Positions 53,376-63,194 of a stretch of DNA of 64,000 nt are shown here, in pieces. Below the pieces are notes generated by a model. It was given only the letters and a program-made list of their open reading frames with translations, was not told where the DNA came from and searched no databases. Position numbers and translations under genes: made by a program. The stretch comes from Aquificaceae bacterium (GTDB lineage Bacteria > Aquificota > Aquificia > Aquificales > Aquificaceae): positions 1-64,000 of the forward strand of contig JALSHV010000006.1 of assembly GCA_026981975.1 (NCBI GenBank), in the 5' to 3' direction. Positions within the stretch are counted from its first letter, which is position 1, and every line of letters starts with the position of its first letter.

Positions 53376-55332
53376 CTTCTTCCTTTAAATTTTCAAGACG
53401 TTTTTTTATCTCTTCGCTTATCTTCCTGTGTTCTTCTGTTATCTTGCTCAGTTCTTCCGGAGTTGAGACTATGTAAGGAGTTATGAATATAAACAGGGTT
53501 GTTTTGTCTTTCTGTTCTGTATCTCTTCTGAAGAGTCTTCCTATGATGGGAATTCTCCAAAGTCCCGGCACTCCTTCTATGGTTTTAAGAGTCTTTGTGC
53601 TTACAAGACCGCCTAAGATTACTGTTTGACCGTTTTCTACAACAACATCTGAGTTGATTTCTCTGTTGGAAGTTACGGGAACCGTGTAACTGGTAGCTCC
53701 TATCTGATTTGTAACAAAGTCTATTATCTCTTCAAGATTTAGACTTATTGTAAGTCTCAGGTTTTCTCCCGAAATTCGCGGAGTGACGTTGAGTTCCAAT
53801 CCGACTTCTTTGTAATCGTAGGTGATTATAGGTTGTCCGTTTATGTCAAACTTTACTCCTTCAGCGTAAGGTATTACTTGACCCACTTTTATTACAGCAG
53901 GCTGATTGTCCAAGGTAAGAACTTTCGGATTAGAGACTATGTTAAATCCAGTTCCTGTTTCCAGTAAGGAAAGAAGCAGAACAAGATCTGGAAAAAAAAG
54001 ACTAGTTTCTCCCACTTGTAGGGTTTTTCCCACTTCACTGAAAACTCCCATAAGAAAGCTACCTGAAAGGAAAGAGCTGTATATGTCTGTAAGAGAACTT
54101 CCTCTGAAACTGGCTCCTCCTCTTTCACCTAGTAGTTGCCATCTAACTCCTATATCCATGAGACTTCTCGTAGAAGCTTCCACTATGGTGGTTGCTATAA
54201 GAACCTGTTTTCTCCTTATATCAAGTTTTGATATGAGTTGTTTTAGTCCTTTGTATTCGCTTTCTGTAGCGTAAACTATTACGGAATTTGTTCCTCTGTC
54301 AAATCCTATTTTCATACCTTCTCTAGTTGTAATAAAACTTATTCCTGGCTGGAAAGTTGCTAGTGTTTTAGGCTGTTTAGTTTTTTGAGTGGGTTTACCT
54401 TTTACTTTTTGTGGGGTTTGCACTCTTGGTTGTTGAGGTGTTGTCTGTTTGCCTATCACTCTTGTGCGTGTTCCACCGAGAAGACTTTGAAGGCTTTCCG
54501 CTAGTTCTTCCGCGGATATAAACTTTAAAGGGATTATGAAAAATCCTCTTTCTTCCGAAAGGACATCTTCTGTATCTACTTCTTTTAAAATTCTTTTTAC
54601 CGTTTCGTGAGCAGCACGTGGGGCAAAAACTACCAATGCATTGGCGGATTCACTTGAAGAAAATACCATTTGAATCCCAAACCTTTTGGAAAAAACAGCA
54701 TTAAGTGGTGTTATCAGGCGCAAAGCGTCTTTTGCAGAAATGTATTTAAGCTTGTATATTCTTACTTCTCCTTCCGCTTCTTCTTTGTCTATACTTATAA
54801 GGATTCTCTTAACTTTTTCTACGTTTTCTCCTATGTCGGCAACTATCAGGGAATTGGAGGGATTGTGAACGGATATTCTGGCAAAAGGGGACAGAAAGGG
54901 TCTGAGAACGTTCATAACTGTTTGAGCTTCCGTATGTTTGAGATTGAATACAAGAACCGCCAGTTCACCGCTGGCTGGTTTTCCTTTCAGCTTTGCAACT
55001 GAAATAGCTTCAGAGAGAGGCATTACTTTTACTACACTTTTTTCCTCAACGACACCGAAACCTTGCATAGCCAAAGCTGAGGTGAATACGTCCCAAGCTT
55101 CTTTAATGGTTAAGGGTTTTGTAAAAATTAGACTCATTTTTCCTCTAACGGAGGGATCTACTACTACATTTCTATTGGTAAGTTCTCCCATAAACACTGC
55201 GATCTTGTTTATATCCGTATTTTGAAAGTTAAGTATTATCTCTCCCTTCTCCTTAGCCTTTTTGATGTCTTCTTGGGTTATAGGTAGAGCTGTTTTTAAA
55301 ATTAGCACTATAAGAAGTAAAGCTATCCTCAT
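53344..55332 (-). CDS. gspD: type II secretion secretin GspD
   Basis: The 662-residue outer-membrane secretin has a signal peptide (about 1-16), N0 domain, repeated N1-N3 domains (including NVLRPFLSPFARISVHNPSNSLIVADI), a Gln/Pro/Thr/Lys-rich linker (about 300-335), and the secretin beta-domain with VGEQIPY-like VGQVIPYAEG and VPGLWRIPIIGRLFR. An acidic Glu-rich tail ends the protein. It could alternatively be PilQ, but the N-domain order and GspN neighbour favour GspD. It is divergent from the sigma-54 activator gene. Confidence 0.88.
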   Translation of the reverse strand: MRIALLLIVLILKTALPITQEDIKKAKEKGEIILNFQNTDINKIAVFMGELTNRNVVVDPSVRGKMSLIFTKPLTIKEAWDVFTSALAMQGFGVVEEKSVVKVMPLSEAISVAKLKGKPASGELAVLVFNLKHTEAQTVMNVLRPFLSPFARISVHNPSNSLIVADIGENVEKVKRILISIDKEEAEGEVRIYKLKYISAKDALRLITPLNAVFSKRFGIQMVFSSSESANALVVFAPRAAHETVKRILKEVDTEDVLSEERGFFIIPLKFISAEELAESLQSLLGGTRTRVIGKQTTPQQPRVQTPQKVKGKPTQKTKQPKTLATFQPGISFITTREGMKIGFDRGTNSVIVYATESEYKGLKQLISKLDIRRKQVLIATTIVEASTRSLMDIGVRWQLLGERGGASFRGSSLTDIYSSFLSGSFLMGVFSEVGKTLQVGETSLFFPDLVLLLSLLETGTGFNIVSNPKVLTLDNQPAVIKVGQVIPYAEGVKFDINGQPIITYDYKEVGLELNVTPRISGENLRLTISLNLEEIIDFVTNQIGATSYTVPVTSNREINSDVVVENGQTVILGGLVSTKTLKTIEGVPGLWRIPIIGRLFRRDTEQKDKTTLFIFITPYIVSTPEELSKITEEHRKISEEIKKRLENLKEEDEDSEEEEYF

Positions 55333-55365
55333 AACCGTTACTGAGTATTATATTTAACTTCTGCT

Positions 55366-56868
55366 ATGAACTATAAGTTGGAACTTGAAACCCTTTACGA
55401 GATAAGCAAAGTCCTTTCCAAATCTTTGAGCTTGGAAGTAACAATCCCTTACGTTTTCAGGCTTCTAAAAAAATTTATGGGTTTTGAAAGGGTTACCCTT
55501 ACCATAAGGGATCCTTCCAGTGATCAGATAACAGTTAAGGCTACATCGGATAAAACTTTTCCGAAGGAAGGGTTTAAAAAAGGAGAAGGAATAACGGGAA
55601 AAGTGTGGAAGCACGGAGTTCCCATTGTAATTCCGGACATTTCAAAGGAGCCTGAATTTTTGAACAAGCTGTGGCGCAGGAAAAATCTAAAAGCTAAGAA
55701 AATCTCTTTCATAGCTGTGCCTCTCAAAAGAGGCAATGAAATATTAGGAGTTTTAAGTGCTGATAAGGAAATAACTGTAAAAGAATCCTTAGATGAGTTG
55801 ACCCGTTTTCTGAGTATGGTAGCTGTTTTAATAGCCAATCATTACTCTCTTGAGCGGAGAGTAGAAGAAGAAAAAAGCAATTTAGAAAGTGAGAAAAAAG
55901 CACTTACTATGGAACTCAAGAGACTCTACGCGGACAGGAAAGTGGGAGAGATAGTAGGAAGAAGCAGGCAAATTCTTGAAGTTCTTGATATAGTTCATAG
56001 AGTAGCACCTACAGATGCCACTGTTCTTCTAAGAGGTGAAAGCGGTGTAGGGAAGGAAATTTTTGCACGGACTCTTCACTTTTTAAGTTCGCGAGCGGAT
56101 AAGCCTTTTGTTACAGTTAACTGTGCTGCTATACCTGAAAGTTTGCTGGAGGCAGAACTCTTCGGTTATGAAAAGGGAGCTTTTACGGGAGCATACTCTT
56201 CAAAAAAGGGAAAATTTGAGCAAGCTCAAGGAGGAACTATATTTCTTGATGAAATAGGGGATATGCCTATAACCATTCAAACAAAACTCTTGAGAGTTCT
56301 TCAAGAAAGAGAAATAGAAAGATTAGGAGGATCAAAACCTGTAAAGGTAAACGTAAGGGTAATAGCTGCCACTAACAGAGATCTTGAAAAGATGATGAAA
56401 GAAGGATTGTTCAGAGAAGATCTTTACTACAGAATAAATGTAGTTCCTATACTTATTCCTCCTCTGAGGGATAGAAGGGAAGATATTCCCCTGTTAGTTT
56501 ATCATTTCGTAGAACTTTTTAATAAACAGTATGCTAAGTCAGTGAGTATATCACCAGCTGTTATGGATTCCCTCTTAAACTACAACTGGCCTGGAAATGT
56601 AAGACAGTTAAGGAATGTAATAGAGAGAATGGTTATTCTTGATACGGACGGTGTTCTTACAGAAGAAGATCTTCCCGTAGAGTTGAAGGATACCTTTAGG
56701 GATCAAGCTCTGCCTGTAGGAAGTTTAAAAGAGATAGAAAGAACTCTCATAGAGAAAACGTTGAAGGAAACAGGATTTACAATAAAAGAGACCGCCAGAA
56801 GACTTGGAATGACTCCGCGTCAGATAAGCTACCGAATAAAAAAATACGGTATAAAATTACCAAAATGA
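55366..56868 (+). CDS. sigma-54-dependent transcription activator with GAF domain (NifA-like)
   Basis: The 500-residue protein has a GAF domain (about 10-155), a coiled-coil linker, an AAA+ domain with Walker A GESGVGKE (224-231), the sigma-54 contact loop GAFTGA (271-276), Walker B FLDEIGDM (293-300) and [11 protein letters not shown], and a Fis-type HTH (about 465-495, [21 protein letters not shown]). It has no receiver domain, so it is not NtrC. A sigma-54 promoter is present in this window in front of glnB, making that operon a candidate target. It overlaps the MOSC gene (ATGA). Confidence 0.93.
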   Translation: MNYKLELETLYEISKVLSKSLSLEVTIPYVFRLLKKFMGFERVTLTIRDPSSDQITVKATSDKTFPKEGFKKGEGITGKVWKHGVPIVIPDISKEPEFLNKLWRRKNLKAKKISFIAVPLKRGNEILGVLSADKEITVKESLDELTRFLSMVAVLIANHYSLERRVEEEKSNLESEKKALTMELKRLYADRKVGEIVGRSRQILEVLDIVHRVAPTDATVLLRGESGVGKEIFARTLHFLSSRADKPFVTVNCAAIPESLLEAELFGYEKGAFTGAYSSKKGKFEQAQGGTIFLDEIGDMPITIQTKLLRVLQEREIERLGGSKPVKVNVRVIAATNRDLEKMMKEGLFREDLYYRINVVPILIPPLRDRREDIPLLVYHFVELFNKQYAKSVSISPAVMDSLLNYNWPGNVRQLRNVIERMVILDTDGVLTEEDLPVELKDTFRDQALPVGSLKEIERTLIEKTLKETGFTIKETARRLGMTPRQISYRIKKYGIKLPK

Positions 56869-57644
56869 AGGAAAAACCTTTTCTTGAACGTATAAGGATT
56901 TTCCCTTTTAAGGGATTGGATCCTGTAGAGCTTGATACCGCTTTAATAGTAAAGAACGGTTCTCTTCAACATGATCGTGAATTTGCTCTTTTTGACTCCG
57001 AAGGAAATGTAGTGAGCGGAAAAAAAGAGAAGAAAATACACCGTATAAGGAGTCAAATAGACTTTGAAACAGAAACCATGAGATTTAAATACGGCGGTAG
57101 GGTTTACGAATTTAGTTTTTCCGAAGAAAAAGCGGTTGAAGATTTCTTCTCGGAAATATTCGGCTATAGAGTTTTTCTTAAAAGATCTACAGAAGGAGGT
57201 TTCCCGGACGATAGAAAGGCTCACGGACCTACAGTAGTCAGCAAAGCTACTCTTACGGAAATAGCAAACTGGTTTGCTCTGGGTGAGGAAAATGTAAGAA
57301 GAAGATTCAGAACTAACCTTGAAATCGGCGGTGTTCCTCCTTTCTGGGAAGATAAACTTGTAACCGCTGAGGGATCTGTTAAATTCAAAATAGGTGAAGT
57401 TTTACTTTTAGGAAAAGGTATCTCAAGAAGATGTCCTGTTCCCACAAGGGATCCAGAAACAGGTGAAGAGTATCAAGGATTTGTAAAAAAGTTTGTGGAA
57501 CTCAGAAGAGAAAAACTCCCTTCTTGGTCTCCCGCTGAAAGGTTTTCTGATACTTATTACAGGCTTTGTATAAACACCTCAATACCCTCCACAGAAGTGG
57601 GAAAAGTTCTTCGCGTAGGAGATGAAGTCTTTTTACAAGAGTGA
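56865..57644 (+). CDS. MOSC-domain protein
   Basis: The 259-residue protein has an N-terminal beta-barrel ([25 protein letters not shown]) and a C-terminal MOSC domain with [16 protein letters not shown] and the cysteine-bearing [20 protein letters not shown] proteins are sulfur carriers related to the molybdenum cofactor sulfurase tail or act on N-hydroxylated substrates. It lies between the sigma-54 activator and PP2C genes. Confidence 0.82.
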   Translation: MKEKPFLERIRIFPFKGLDPVELDTALIVKNGSLQHDREFALFDSEGNVVSGKKEKKIHRIRSQIDFETETMRFKYGGRVYEFSFSEEKAVEDFFSEIFGYRVFLKRSTEGGFPDDRKAHGPTVVSKATLTEIANWFALGEENVRRRFRTNLEIGGVPPFWEDKLVTAEGSVKFKIGEVLLLGKGISRRCPVPTRDPETGEEYQGFVKKFVELRREKLPSWSPAERFSDTYYRLCINTSIPSTEVGKVLRVGDEVFLQE

Positions 57645-58398
57645 ATTAATATCTCTGGAGATAAGTTATATAACAAATACGGGAAGGTATAGACGAAGGA
57701 ATGAAGATTCTATTTCTATTGCTACTGATGTATTTTCTTGTATATCTATGGAAAAACCTTCCTATAAAGTCCTTACACTTAATCCCCCTGTTTTCCTTGC
57801 GGTAGCGGACGGTATGGGAGGACACCCCTGCGGAGATAAAGCCAGTTCTCTTGCCCTTGAAATATTGACAAAAGAGACACCTTTAGAAGTGGAAGATCTT
57901 GGAAGTGCTTTAGAAAAAGCAAAAAACGCTTTTGAAGACTACGTTTCCAAAAAGGGAGAATGTTTTGGTATGGGAACAGTTGTAGCCGGTGTTTACCTTT
58001 ATCCTGAGTATTTAATAGCCTTTAACGTTGGAGACTGTAGAGTTTACAGATTTAGGGACAGGCTTGAAAAAATAACAAAGGATCACAGTCTTTTACAAGA
58101 ACTTTTGGATAAAGGTTTTGTAGAACACGATATAGAGAATCTTTATATCAGAAATGTAGTAACTTCAGCAATAATAGGAGGTTATTCCGAAAAGCCGAAG
58201 TTTTTTGGTGTGAAAAAGGAACTTAAAAAGGGAGATGTTTTCCTGATTTGCTCCGATGGACTATGGGGAGAATTAGAATCACAAGAAATAGAATCTTTTA
58301 TAAAAACAGGAATTAAAGAAGCTGGTAATAAACTTTTTGCAAAAGCTTACAGTAAAGGTTCTGACAATATAAGCTTTATAGTCTTTAAAGTTCTCTAA
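57622..58398 (+). CDS. PP2C-family serine/threonine phosphatase
   Basis: The 258-residue protein has the PPM motifs RRRNEDS, VADGMGGHPCGDKAS, GMGTVVAG, NVGDCRVYRF, LICSDGLW and GSDNISFIV, with all metal aspartates present. No kinase gene is adjacent. It overlaps the MOSC gene by 23 nt, and the only sensible start is ATG 57622. The phosphoprotein target cannot be inferred. Confidence 0.88.
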   Translation: MKSFYKSELISLEISYITNTGRYRRRNEDSISIATDVFSCISMEKPSYKVLTLNPPVFLAVADGMGGHPCGDKASSLALEILTKETPLEVEDLGSALEKAKNAFEDYVSKKGECFGMGTVVAGVYLYPEYLIAFNVGDCRVYRFRDRLEKITKDHSLLQELLDKGFVEHDIENLYIRNVVTSAIIGGYSEKPKFFGVKKELKKGDVFLICSDGLWGELESQEIESFIKTGIKEAGNKLFAKAYSKGSDNISFIVFKVL

Positions 58399-59311
58399 AA
58401 ACAATAAATTCTAAAATTCTTTCCATTTCTTCCCTGTAATGGGTATGATCCAGCCTTTTAAGTATTTCATAAGCTCTTTCAGCTTCTGTGCGAGCTTTTT
58501 CCCTTGTTTTGTTTGCACCGCCTAATCTGAGAACCTCCTTTCTTAAGTTATCTATCTCTTCTGAAGGAGGGTTGGGATCTGACAGTATCTTTTTAACCTT
58601 TTCCTTATTCATCTGGTTTATTACACAAAGAAGAGGGTAAGTTGCTTTCCCTTCTTTAAGATCATTAGCTACAGGTTTGCCAGTTTTTTGAGGATCTCCT
58701 GTGTAGTCCAGCAAATCGTCTATAAGTTGAAATGCTCTTCCCATGTGATAGCCAATTTTTTTTATCTGCTCTGGATATCTGTAGTTAGCGCATAAAGCAC
58801 CTACGGTTGTGCAAGCACTGAAAAGAACAGCAGTCTTTCCGTCTATTATGCGAAAGTAATCTTCTTCAGAAATCAACTCTCCGACCTTTGAAATCTCAAG
58901 AACTTGAGCTTCTGCCATTTCCATAACAGCTTCACTGACAACTTCTATCATTTCCTTAGTGCCGTATCTTGTGAAAAGATGCAGTGCTTTTGCATACATG
59001 TAATCCCCTGTCAGAACCGCTGTTCCGTTTCCGAAAATGACGTTGGCTGAAGATTTTCCCCTTCTTTTAGAAGCTCCGTCAACAACGTCATCGTGGAGTA
59101 AGGAAGCAGCGTGTATGTATTCCAATCCTACACCAAGAGGGATTGCTTCTTCAGGATTTCCTCCGCACATTCCGCAGGACAGAACTGTTATAAGAGGTCT
59201 TAACCTTTTCCCCCCACCTTCTATAAGATATCTACTCGTTTCAAGAACCAGCTTAACCTTCGGGTTAAGCTCTTCAATCAATCTCTTCTCAATATTTTTC
59301 AAAAGCTCCAT
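58385..59311 (-). CDS. ispB: long-chain polyprenyl diphosphate synthase
   Basis: The 308-residue trans-prenyltransferase has the first Asp-rich motif LLHDDVVDGA and the second QLIDDLLDYTGD, plus GGGKRLRPL. The residue before the first motif region (small side chains at AASLLHDD) is in keeping with a long product such as octaprenyl diphosphate for quinones. Chain length cannot be fixed by eye. It overlaps PP2C by 14 nt at the 3' ends and is preceded by tRNA-Arg. Confidence 0.88.
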   Translation of the reverse strand: MELLKNIEKRLIEELNPKVKLVLETSRYLIEGGGKRLRPLITVLSCGMCGGNPEEAIPLGVGLEYIHAASLLHDDVVDGASKRRGKSSANVIFGNGTAVLTGDYMYAKALHLFTRYGTKEMIEVVSEAVMEMAEAQVLEISKVGELISEEDYFRIIDGKTAVLFSACTTVGALCANYRYPEQIKKIGYHMGRAFQLIDDLLDYTGDPQKTGKPVANDLKEGKATYPLLCVINQMNKEKVKKILSDPNPPSEEIDNLRKEVLRLGGANKTREKARTEAERAYEILKRLDHTHYREEMERILEFIVFREL

Positions 59312-59322
59312 GATCCTTACTA

Positions 59323-59396
59323 AGTGCCCGGCGGGACTTGAACCCGCGACCTCGGGGTCCGGAGCCCCGTGCTCTATCCAACTGAGCTACGGGCAC
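59323..59396 (-). tRNA. tRNA-Arg (anticodon CCG)
   Basis: The minus strand gives a cloverleaf: acceptor GTGCCCG/CGGGCAC, anticodon stem CGGGG/CCCCG with loop CTCCGGA (anticodon CCG), T arm GCGGGTTCAAGTCCCGC, and an A in the D-loop as required for arginine identity. The discriminator is U, where bacterial tRNA-Arg usually has A or G. No CCA is encoded. It lies between pncB and ispB in the same direction. Confidence 0.96.
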
Positions 59397-59398
59397 TA

Positions 59399-60667
59399 TT
59401 ATTTTATGATAACTTCATAGGATTCCTTTTTTAGACCTTTTAAGGAAGGCGGTAGCTTTTCCAGATCTTTCATCAGAGTTTCTCTTATTTCCTTTAAAGA
59501 AGGCATTTTTACTGAAAGAGATCCCTCTTTAAGGATTTCCTTTATAAGAGTCTCTCCTTTATTTCTTGTTGTATAAGGAACTACTTCATCGCGGTGCATT
59601 ACTCCTTCCCTGTAATACCTGTATATCTGTCTCTTGTAAGGAAAAGTCGCTTTACCAGGGCTTGTTTTTACCTTCGGTTTCCCATCGTATTCCACTAACT
59701 TGTAAGCTATGTCTAAGTAAGGTGCGTCTGCCGAAGTTATAAACTTTGTTCCTACGCCGAAGGCGTCAATGGGACAGTTTTTGGAAAGCCATTCCTTTAT
59801 ACTGTATTCATCAACTCCACCGCTTACTATTATTTTTACTTTTTTCAAACCCGCTGAGTCCAAAATACTTCGCACCTGTTTTGAAAGCTTGGCAATATCC
59901 CCACTATCAAGACGAACTCCTACAAGGGAAACTCCCTTCTTTGCTAACTGGACAGCTTTCTTAGCAGCTGATAGGGTGTCGTAAGTGTCTAAGAGAAATA
60001 CCGCATTACGGGGAAAACTGCGTGCAAAAGCTTCAAAGGCTTCTTCCTCTTTATCAAATACCATTATGTAAGAATGAGCAACTGTTCCAAAAACAGGTAT
60101 TTTAAAGCGCCTACCCGCTTCCAAGTTGGAAGTGCCTGCAAAGCCTGCTATGTAAGAAGCTCTGGCAGCGTATATACCCGCTTGAAGTTCATGAGATCTC
60201 CGAAAGCCAAAATCAACAAGAGATTTTCCTTTAGCTACCAAGTAACTCCTTACAGCTTTTGAAGCTATCAGAGTTTGAAAGTGGATTGTGTTTATTACAA
60301 GGGTTTCCAGTATTTGAACTTCGGGAAGGGATCCTTCTATCTGCACAAGAGGTTCGTTTTGAAAAACAACTCTGCCTTCCGGGACAGCGTATAGATTTCC
60401 TTTAAACTCGTATTCTTTCAGAAAATCAAGAAAAGAAGAGGAAAATATATTTAGGCTCTTCAAATAGGCAAGTTCTTTATCTCCGAATCGGAACCTACTC
60501 AAGTATTCTAAAAGAGTTTCCAAACCGCAACACACAAGGAAATTTCTCTTTTCCGGCAGATCTCTTACAAAGAGACTGAACACTGCCTTTCCTTTTTTAT
60601 TGTTTTCTAAGTAACTTTGAGCCATTGTAAGCTCATAAAGATCGGTGCACAATCCCAAAAAGTCCAT
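59399..60667 (-). CDS. pncB: nicotinate phosphoribosyltransferase
   Basis: The 422-residue enzyme makes nicotinate mononucleotide for NAD salvage. Motifs are LYELTMAQSY, FGFRRSHELQAG, the catalytic histidine in FGTVAHSYIM, LLDTYDT, and GVRLDSGDIAKL with the phosphate-binding SGG later. Length and SHELQ segment fit PncB of the PncB2 type. Its start is 26 nt from the divergent yebC frame, so the promoters are back to back. Confidence 0.92.
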   Translation of the reverse strand: MDFLGLCTDLYELTMAQSYLENNKKGKAVFSLFVRDLPEKRNFLVCCGLETLLEYLSRFRFGDKELAYLKSLNIFSSSFLDFLKEYEFKGNLYAVPEGRVVFQNEPLVQIEGSLPEVQILETLVINTIHFQTLIASKAVRSYLVAKGKSLVDFGFRRSHELQAGIYAARASYIAGFAGTSNLEAGRRFKIPVFGTVAHSYIMVFDKEEEAFEAFARSFPRNAVFLLDTYDTLSAAKKAVQLAKKGVSLVGVRLDSGDIAKLSKQVRSILDSAGLKKVKIIVSGGVDEYSIKEWLSKNCPIDAFGVGTKFITSADAPYLDIAYKLVEYDGKPKVKTSPGKATFPYKRQIYRYYREGVMHRDEVVPYTTRNKGETLIKEILKEGSLSVKMPSLKEIRETLMKDLEKLPPSLKGLKKESYEVIIK

Positions 60668-60720
60668 GGGATATTTATTTTACTTGCTCTGTAATGGAGA
60701 AAAATATTAAATTATTCAAT

Positions 60721-61473
60721 ATGGCGGGACACAGTCATTGGGCGCAGATAAAACACAAAAAAGCAAAGATAGATGCTCAAAGAGGCAAACTCTTCAGTAA
60801 ACTTATAAGGGAAATAACAGTAGCTACAAAATTGGGAGGTTCTAATCCGGAGTTTAATCCTCGTCTGCGAACAGCTATAGAGCAGGCGAAGAAAGCCAAC
60901 ATGCCTTTGGAAACCATAGAAAGAGCTATAAAAAAGGGAAGCGGTGAATTGGAAGGAGCTTCCTACGAAGAAGTTGTTTACGAAGGTTATGGACCCGCGG
61001 GAGTTGCCATTATGGTTATTGCTACCACCGATAACAGAAATAGAACCTCTGCGGAGATAAAGCACACTTTTTCTAAATTCGGTGGTAATCTGGGATCTTC
61101 TGGGTGTGTTTCTTACCTCTTTGAAAAAAAAGGAGTTATAGAAGTTCCGGCACAGAGCTTAGATGAAGGTGAACTCCTGGAGAAAGCAGCTGAGGCAGGA
61201 GCTGAAGATATACAATGGGGAAGCGAACTCCATTTTGTTTACACAACAGCGGAAGATCTTTACAATGTAAAGGAGAAATTGGAAAAATCGGGTGTTAACG
61301 TAGAAAAAGCGCAGATCACATGGATACCAATTTCAACCGTATCTGTTGAAGATGTTGAAACTGCCAAAAGAATTTTAAAACTTATAAACGCCCTTGATGA
61401 TTTGGAAGATGTTCAGCAGGTTATAGCAAATTTTGAAATACCTCTGGAAGTGCTTCAAAAAGCGGAATTCTGA
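60721..61473 (+). CDS. YebC/PmpR-family protein
   Basis: The 250-residue protein begins MAGHSHWAQIKHKK, matching the family N-terminus; an in-frame ATG at 60694 gives a nine-residue extension outside the family. Segments NPRLRTAIEQAKKANMP, ERAIKKG, YEGYGPAGVA and GGNLGSSGCVSYLF are typical. YebC proteins act as transcription regulators or relieve ribosome stalling on polyproline. No Shine-Dalgarno is visible. Confidence 0.93.
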   Translation: MAGHSHWAQIKHKKAKIDAQRGKLFSKLIREITVATKLGGSNPEFNPRLRTAIEQAKKANMPLETIERAIKKGSGELEGASYEEVVYEGYGPAGVAIMVIATTDNRNRTSAEIKHTFSKFGGNLGSSGCVSYLFEKKGVIEVPAQSLDEGELLEKAAEAGAEDIQWGSELHFVYTTAEDLYNVKEKLEKSGVNVEKAQITWIPISTVSVEDVETAKRILKLINALDDLEDVQQVIANFEIPLEVLQKAEF

Positions 61474-61476
61474 AAA

Positions 61477-62037
61477 ATGGACAGTGTAATATCCCTCTTT
61501 GAGGAAAGCGCAAAGGTAAAGATTGAATTCGCTCGTTCTTATGAAAAGGAGATTCTAACAGTAGGTAAGCTCATAGTTAGAGCTTTGAAGAAGGGAAACA
61601 AGATACTTCTCTTCGGTAACGGTGGAAGTGCGGCAGATGCTCAACATATAGCAGCTGAAATAGTAGGACGGTTTAAAAAAGAAAGAAAAGGATTGCCTGC
61701 AATAGCTCTAACAACGGATACTTCTATACTGACCGCAATAGGAAACGATTACGGTTTTGAATGTGTATTTGAAAGACAAATAGAAGCTCTCTGTAAGGAA
61801 GAGGATATTGTCATAGGAATAACAACTTCAGGAAATTCTGAAAACGTTTTAAGAGGACTTCTTAAGGCAAAGGAGAAAAAAGCTATTACTGTAGCCTTTA
61901 GCGGAAAAGGAGGGGGAAAGGTTTCAAAAGTAGCAGATTTTTGCTTCACAGTTCCTTCTGATAACACTCCGAGAATACAGGAGTGTCATATAACCCTCGG
62001 ACATGTTTTATGTGAAATAGTGGAGGAACTTATGTGA
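61477..62037 (+). CDS. gmhA: phosphoheptose isomerase
   Basis: The 186-residue SIS-domain enzyme converts sedoheptulose 7-phosphate to D-glycero-D-manno-heptose 7-phosphate for LPS inner core. It has [46 protein letters not shown] and the zinc/active-site ECHITLGH. It starts 3 nt after yebC and overlaps nadK by 4 nt. Confidence 0.94.
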   Translation: MDSVISLFEESAKVKIEFARSYEKEILTVGKLIVRALKKGNKILLFGNGGSAADAQHIAAEIVGRFKKERKGLPAIALTTDTSILTAIGNDYGFECVFERQIEALCKEEDIVIGITTSGNSENVLRGLLKAKEKKAITVAFSGKGGGKVSKVADFCFTVPSDNTPRIQECHITLGHVLCEIVEELM

Positions 62038-62858
62038 AAAGAGTGGTGTTGTTTGTAAAAAATTCACCGAAAGCACGCAATACCGCAGAGGATTTATTAA
62101 AAACACTCAAAGGGCATGTTTCCTGTATAAAGAGAATTTTTAACCAACGGGGCGTAGAGAGAAAAGCAAATCTTAAAGGTTATGATTTAATGATAGTAGT
62201 AGGTGGAGACGGGACTTTTCTTGCGGGAGCAAGGATAGCTTCAAAATTCGGAATTCCCTTGGTAGGTGTGAACGAGGGAAGATTCGGTTTTCTTACAGAA
62301 ATAACGAAGGAAGAAGCTCCTGAAGTTTTAAAGGATATCTTAAATGGGAAGGTGAAAAGGCAAAAACGTATGATGATTTCTGTAAGTCTTTACAGAAACA
62401 GTATTAGAAAATTTCTGGGAAATTTTCTTAATGATGTAGTTGTTACAAAAAGTTCAATAGCACGCATAATGGAAATAGAGGTTCTTGCGGGTAGAGACTC
62501 TGTAGTTCACGTTTATGGAGATGGGGTAATTGTTTCAACTCCTACAGGTTCTACAGCATACGCTCTCTCCGCAGGAGGACCTATTATATATCCTGATTCT
62601 GAAAATCTTTTATTTGTTCCTATATGTCCTCATACTCTTTCCAACAGACCCGTGGTTTTACCTTCAACTTTTCCGGTGAGAATAAAGATCTTATCCGCTG
62701 ATAGAGAAAGTTTCCTTACAATGGACGGACAGAAAGGTATGTATTTGTTAAGCGGAGATGAAATAGAAGTTAAAAAGTCTAAAAGATTCTGTGAAATATA
62801 CCTTCACCCTAAGAAGAGTTTTTTTGAGATCCTCCGTGAAAAACTCAGATGGGGCTGA
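62034..62858 (+). CDS. nadK: NAD kinase
   Basis: The 274-residue enzyme phosphorylates NAD to NADP. It has the GGDGT motif (VVGGDGTFL), [10 protein letters not shown] and [22 protein letters not shown]. Start overlaps the gmhA stop (ATGTGA context). Confidence 0.95.
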   Translation: MKRVVLFVKNSPKARNTAEDLLKTLKGHVSCIKRIFNQRGVERKANLKGYDLMIVVGGDGTFLAGARIASKFGIPLVGVNEGRFGFLTEITKEEAPEVLKDILNGKVKRQKRMMISVSLYRNSIRKFLGNFLNDVVVTKSSIARIMEIEVLAGRDSVVHVYGDGVIVSTPTGSTAYALSAGGPIIYPDSENLLFVPICPHTLSNRPVVLPSTFPVRIKILSADRESFLTMDGQKGMYLLSGDEIEVKKSKRFCEIYLHPKKSFFEILREKLRWG

Positions 62859-62930
62859 TTCAGAACATAACATAGATTTTGTAAATGGTGTATCCTGATA
62901 TAAGGTTAAACTAAAAGGAGGTTTTAATCT

Positions 62931-63194
62931 ATGGGAATGCCGACAAAGGAAGATATTGAAAAAATCCTTGATGAAATAAGACCCGCACTGAGATTTGACG
63001 GTGGAGATGTAGAACTTGTAGATATCCAAGAAGACGGAACAGTATTGGTAAGACTCTTAGGAGCTTGTTCTGGGTGCGGTATGTCTGTTTTAACTCTTAA
63101 AGCGGGAATAGAAAGAGCGATTAAGCAGAAATTCCCCGAAGTGAAGGAAGTCAAGGACGTCAGCACGGATATACCTTCTTCCTTTGGTTTTTAA
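62931..63194 (+). CDS. Nfu-type (NifU C-terminal) Fe-S carrier
   Basis: The 87-residue protein is a stand-alone NifU C-terminal domain: IRPALRFDGGDVELVDI and the cluster-binding CSGCGMS (CxxC) followed by LKAGIERAIKQKFPEV. It delivers Fe-S clusters to apoproteins. A strong Shine-Dalgarno AAAGGAGGT is 7 bases upstream. It overlaps the convergent DsrE-like gene by 4 nt. Confidence 0.92.
   Translation: MGMPTKEDIEKILDEIRPALRFDGGDVELVDIQEDGTVLVRLLGACSGCGMSVLTLKAGIERAIKQKFPEVKEVKDVSTDIPSSFGF

Noticed and set aside
51081-59770. Shared string CCGAAGGCGTCAAT near 51086 and 59757
   Set aside because: A short match between two unrelated coding regions, with no wider repeat; most likely chance.
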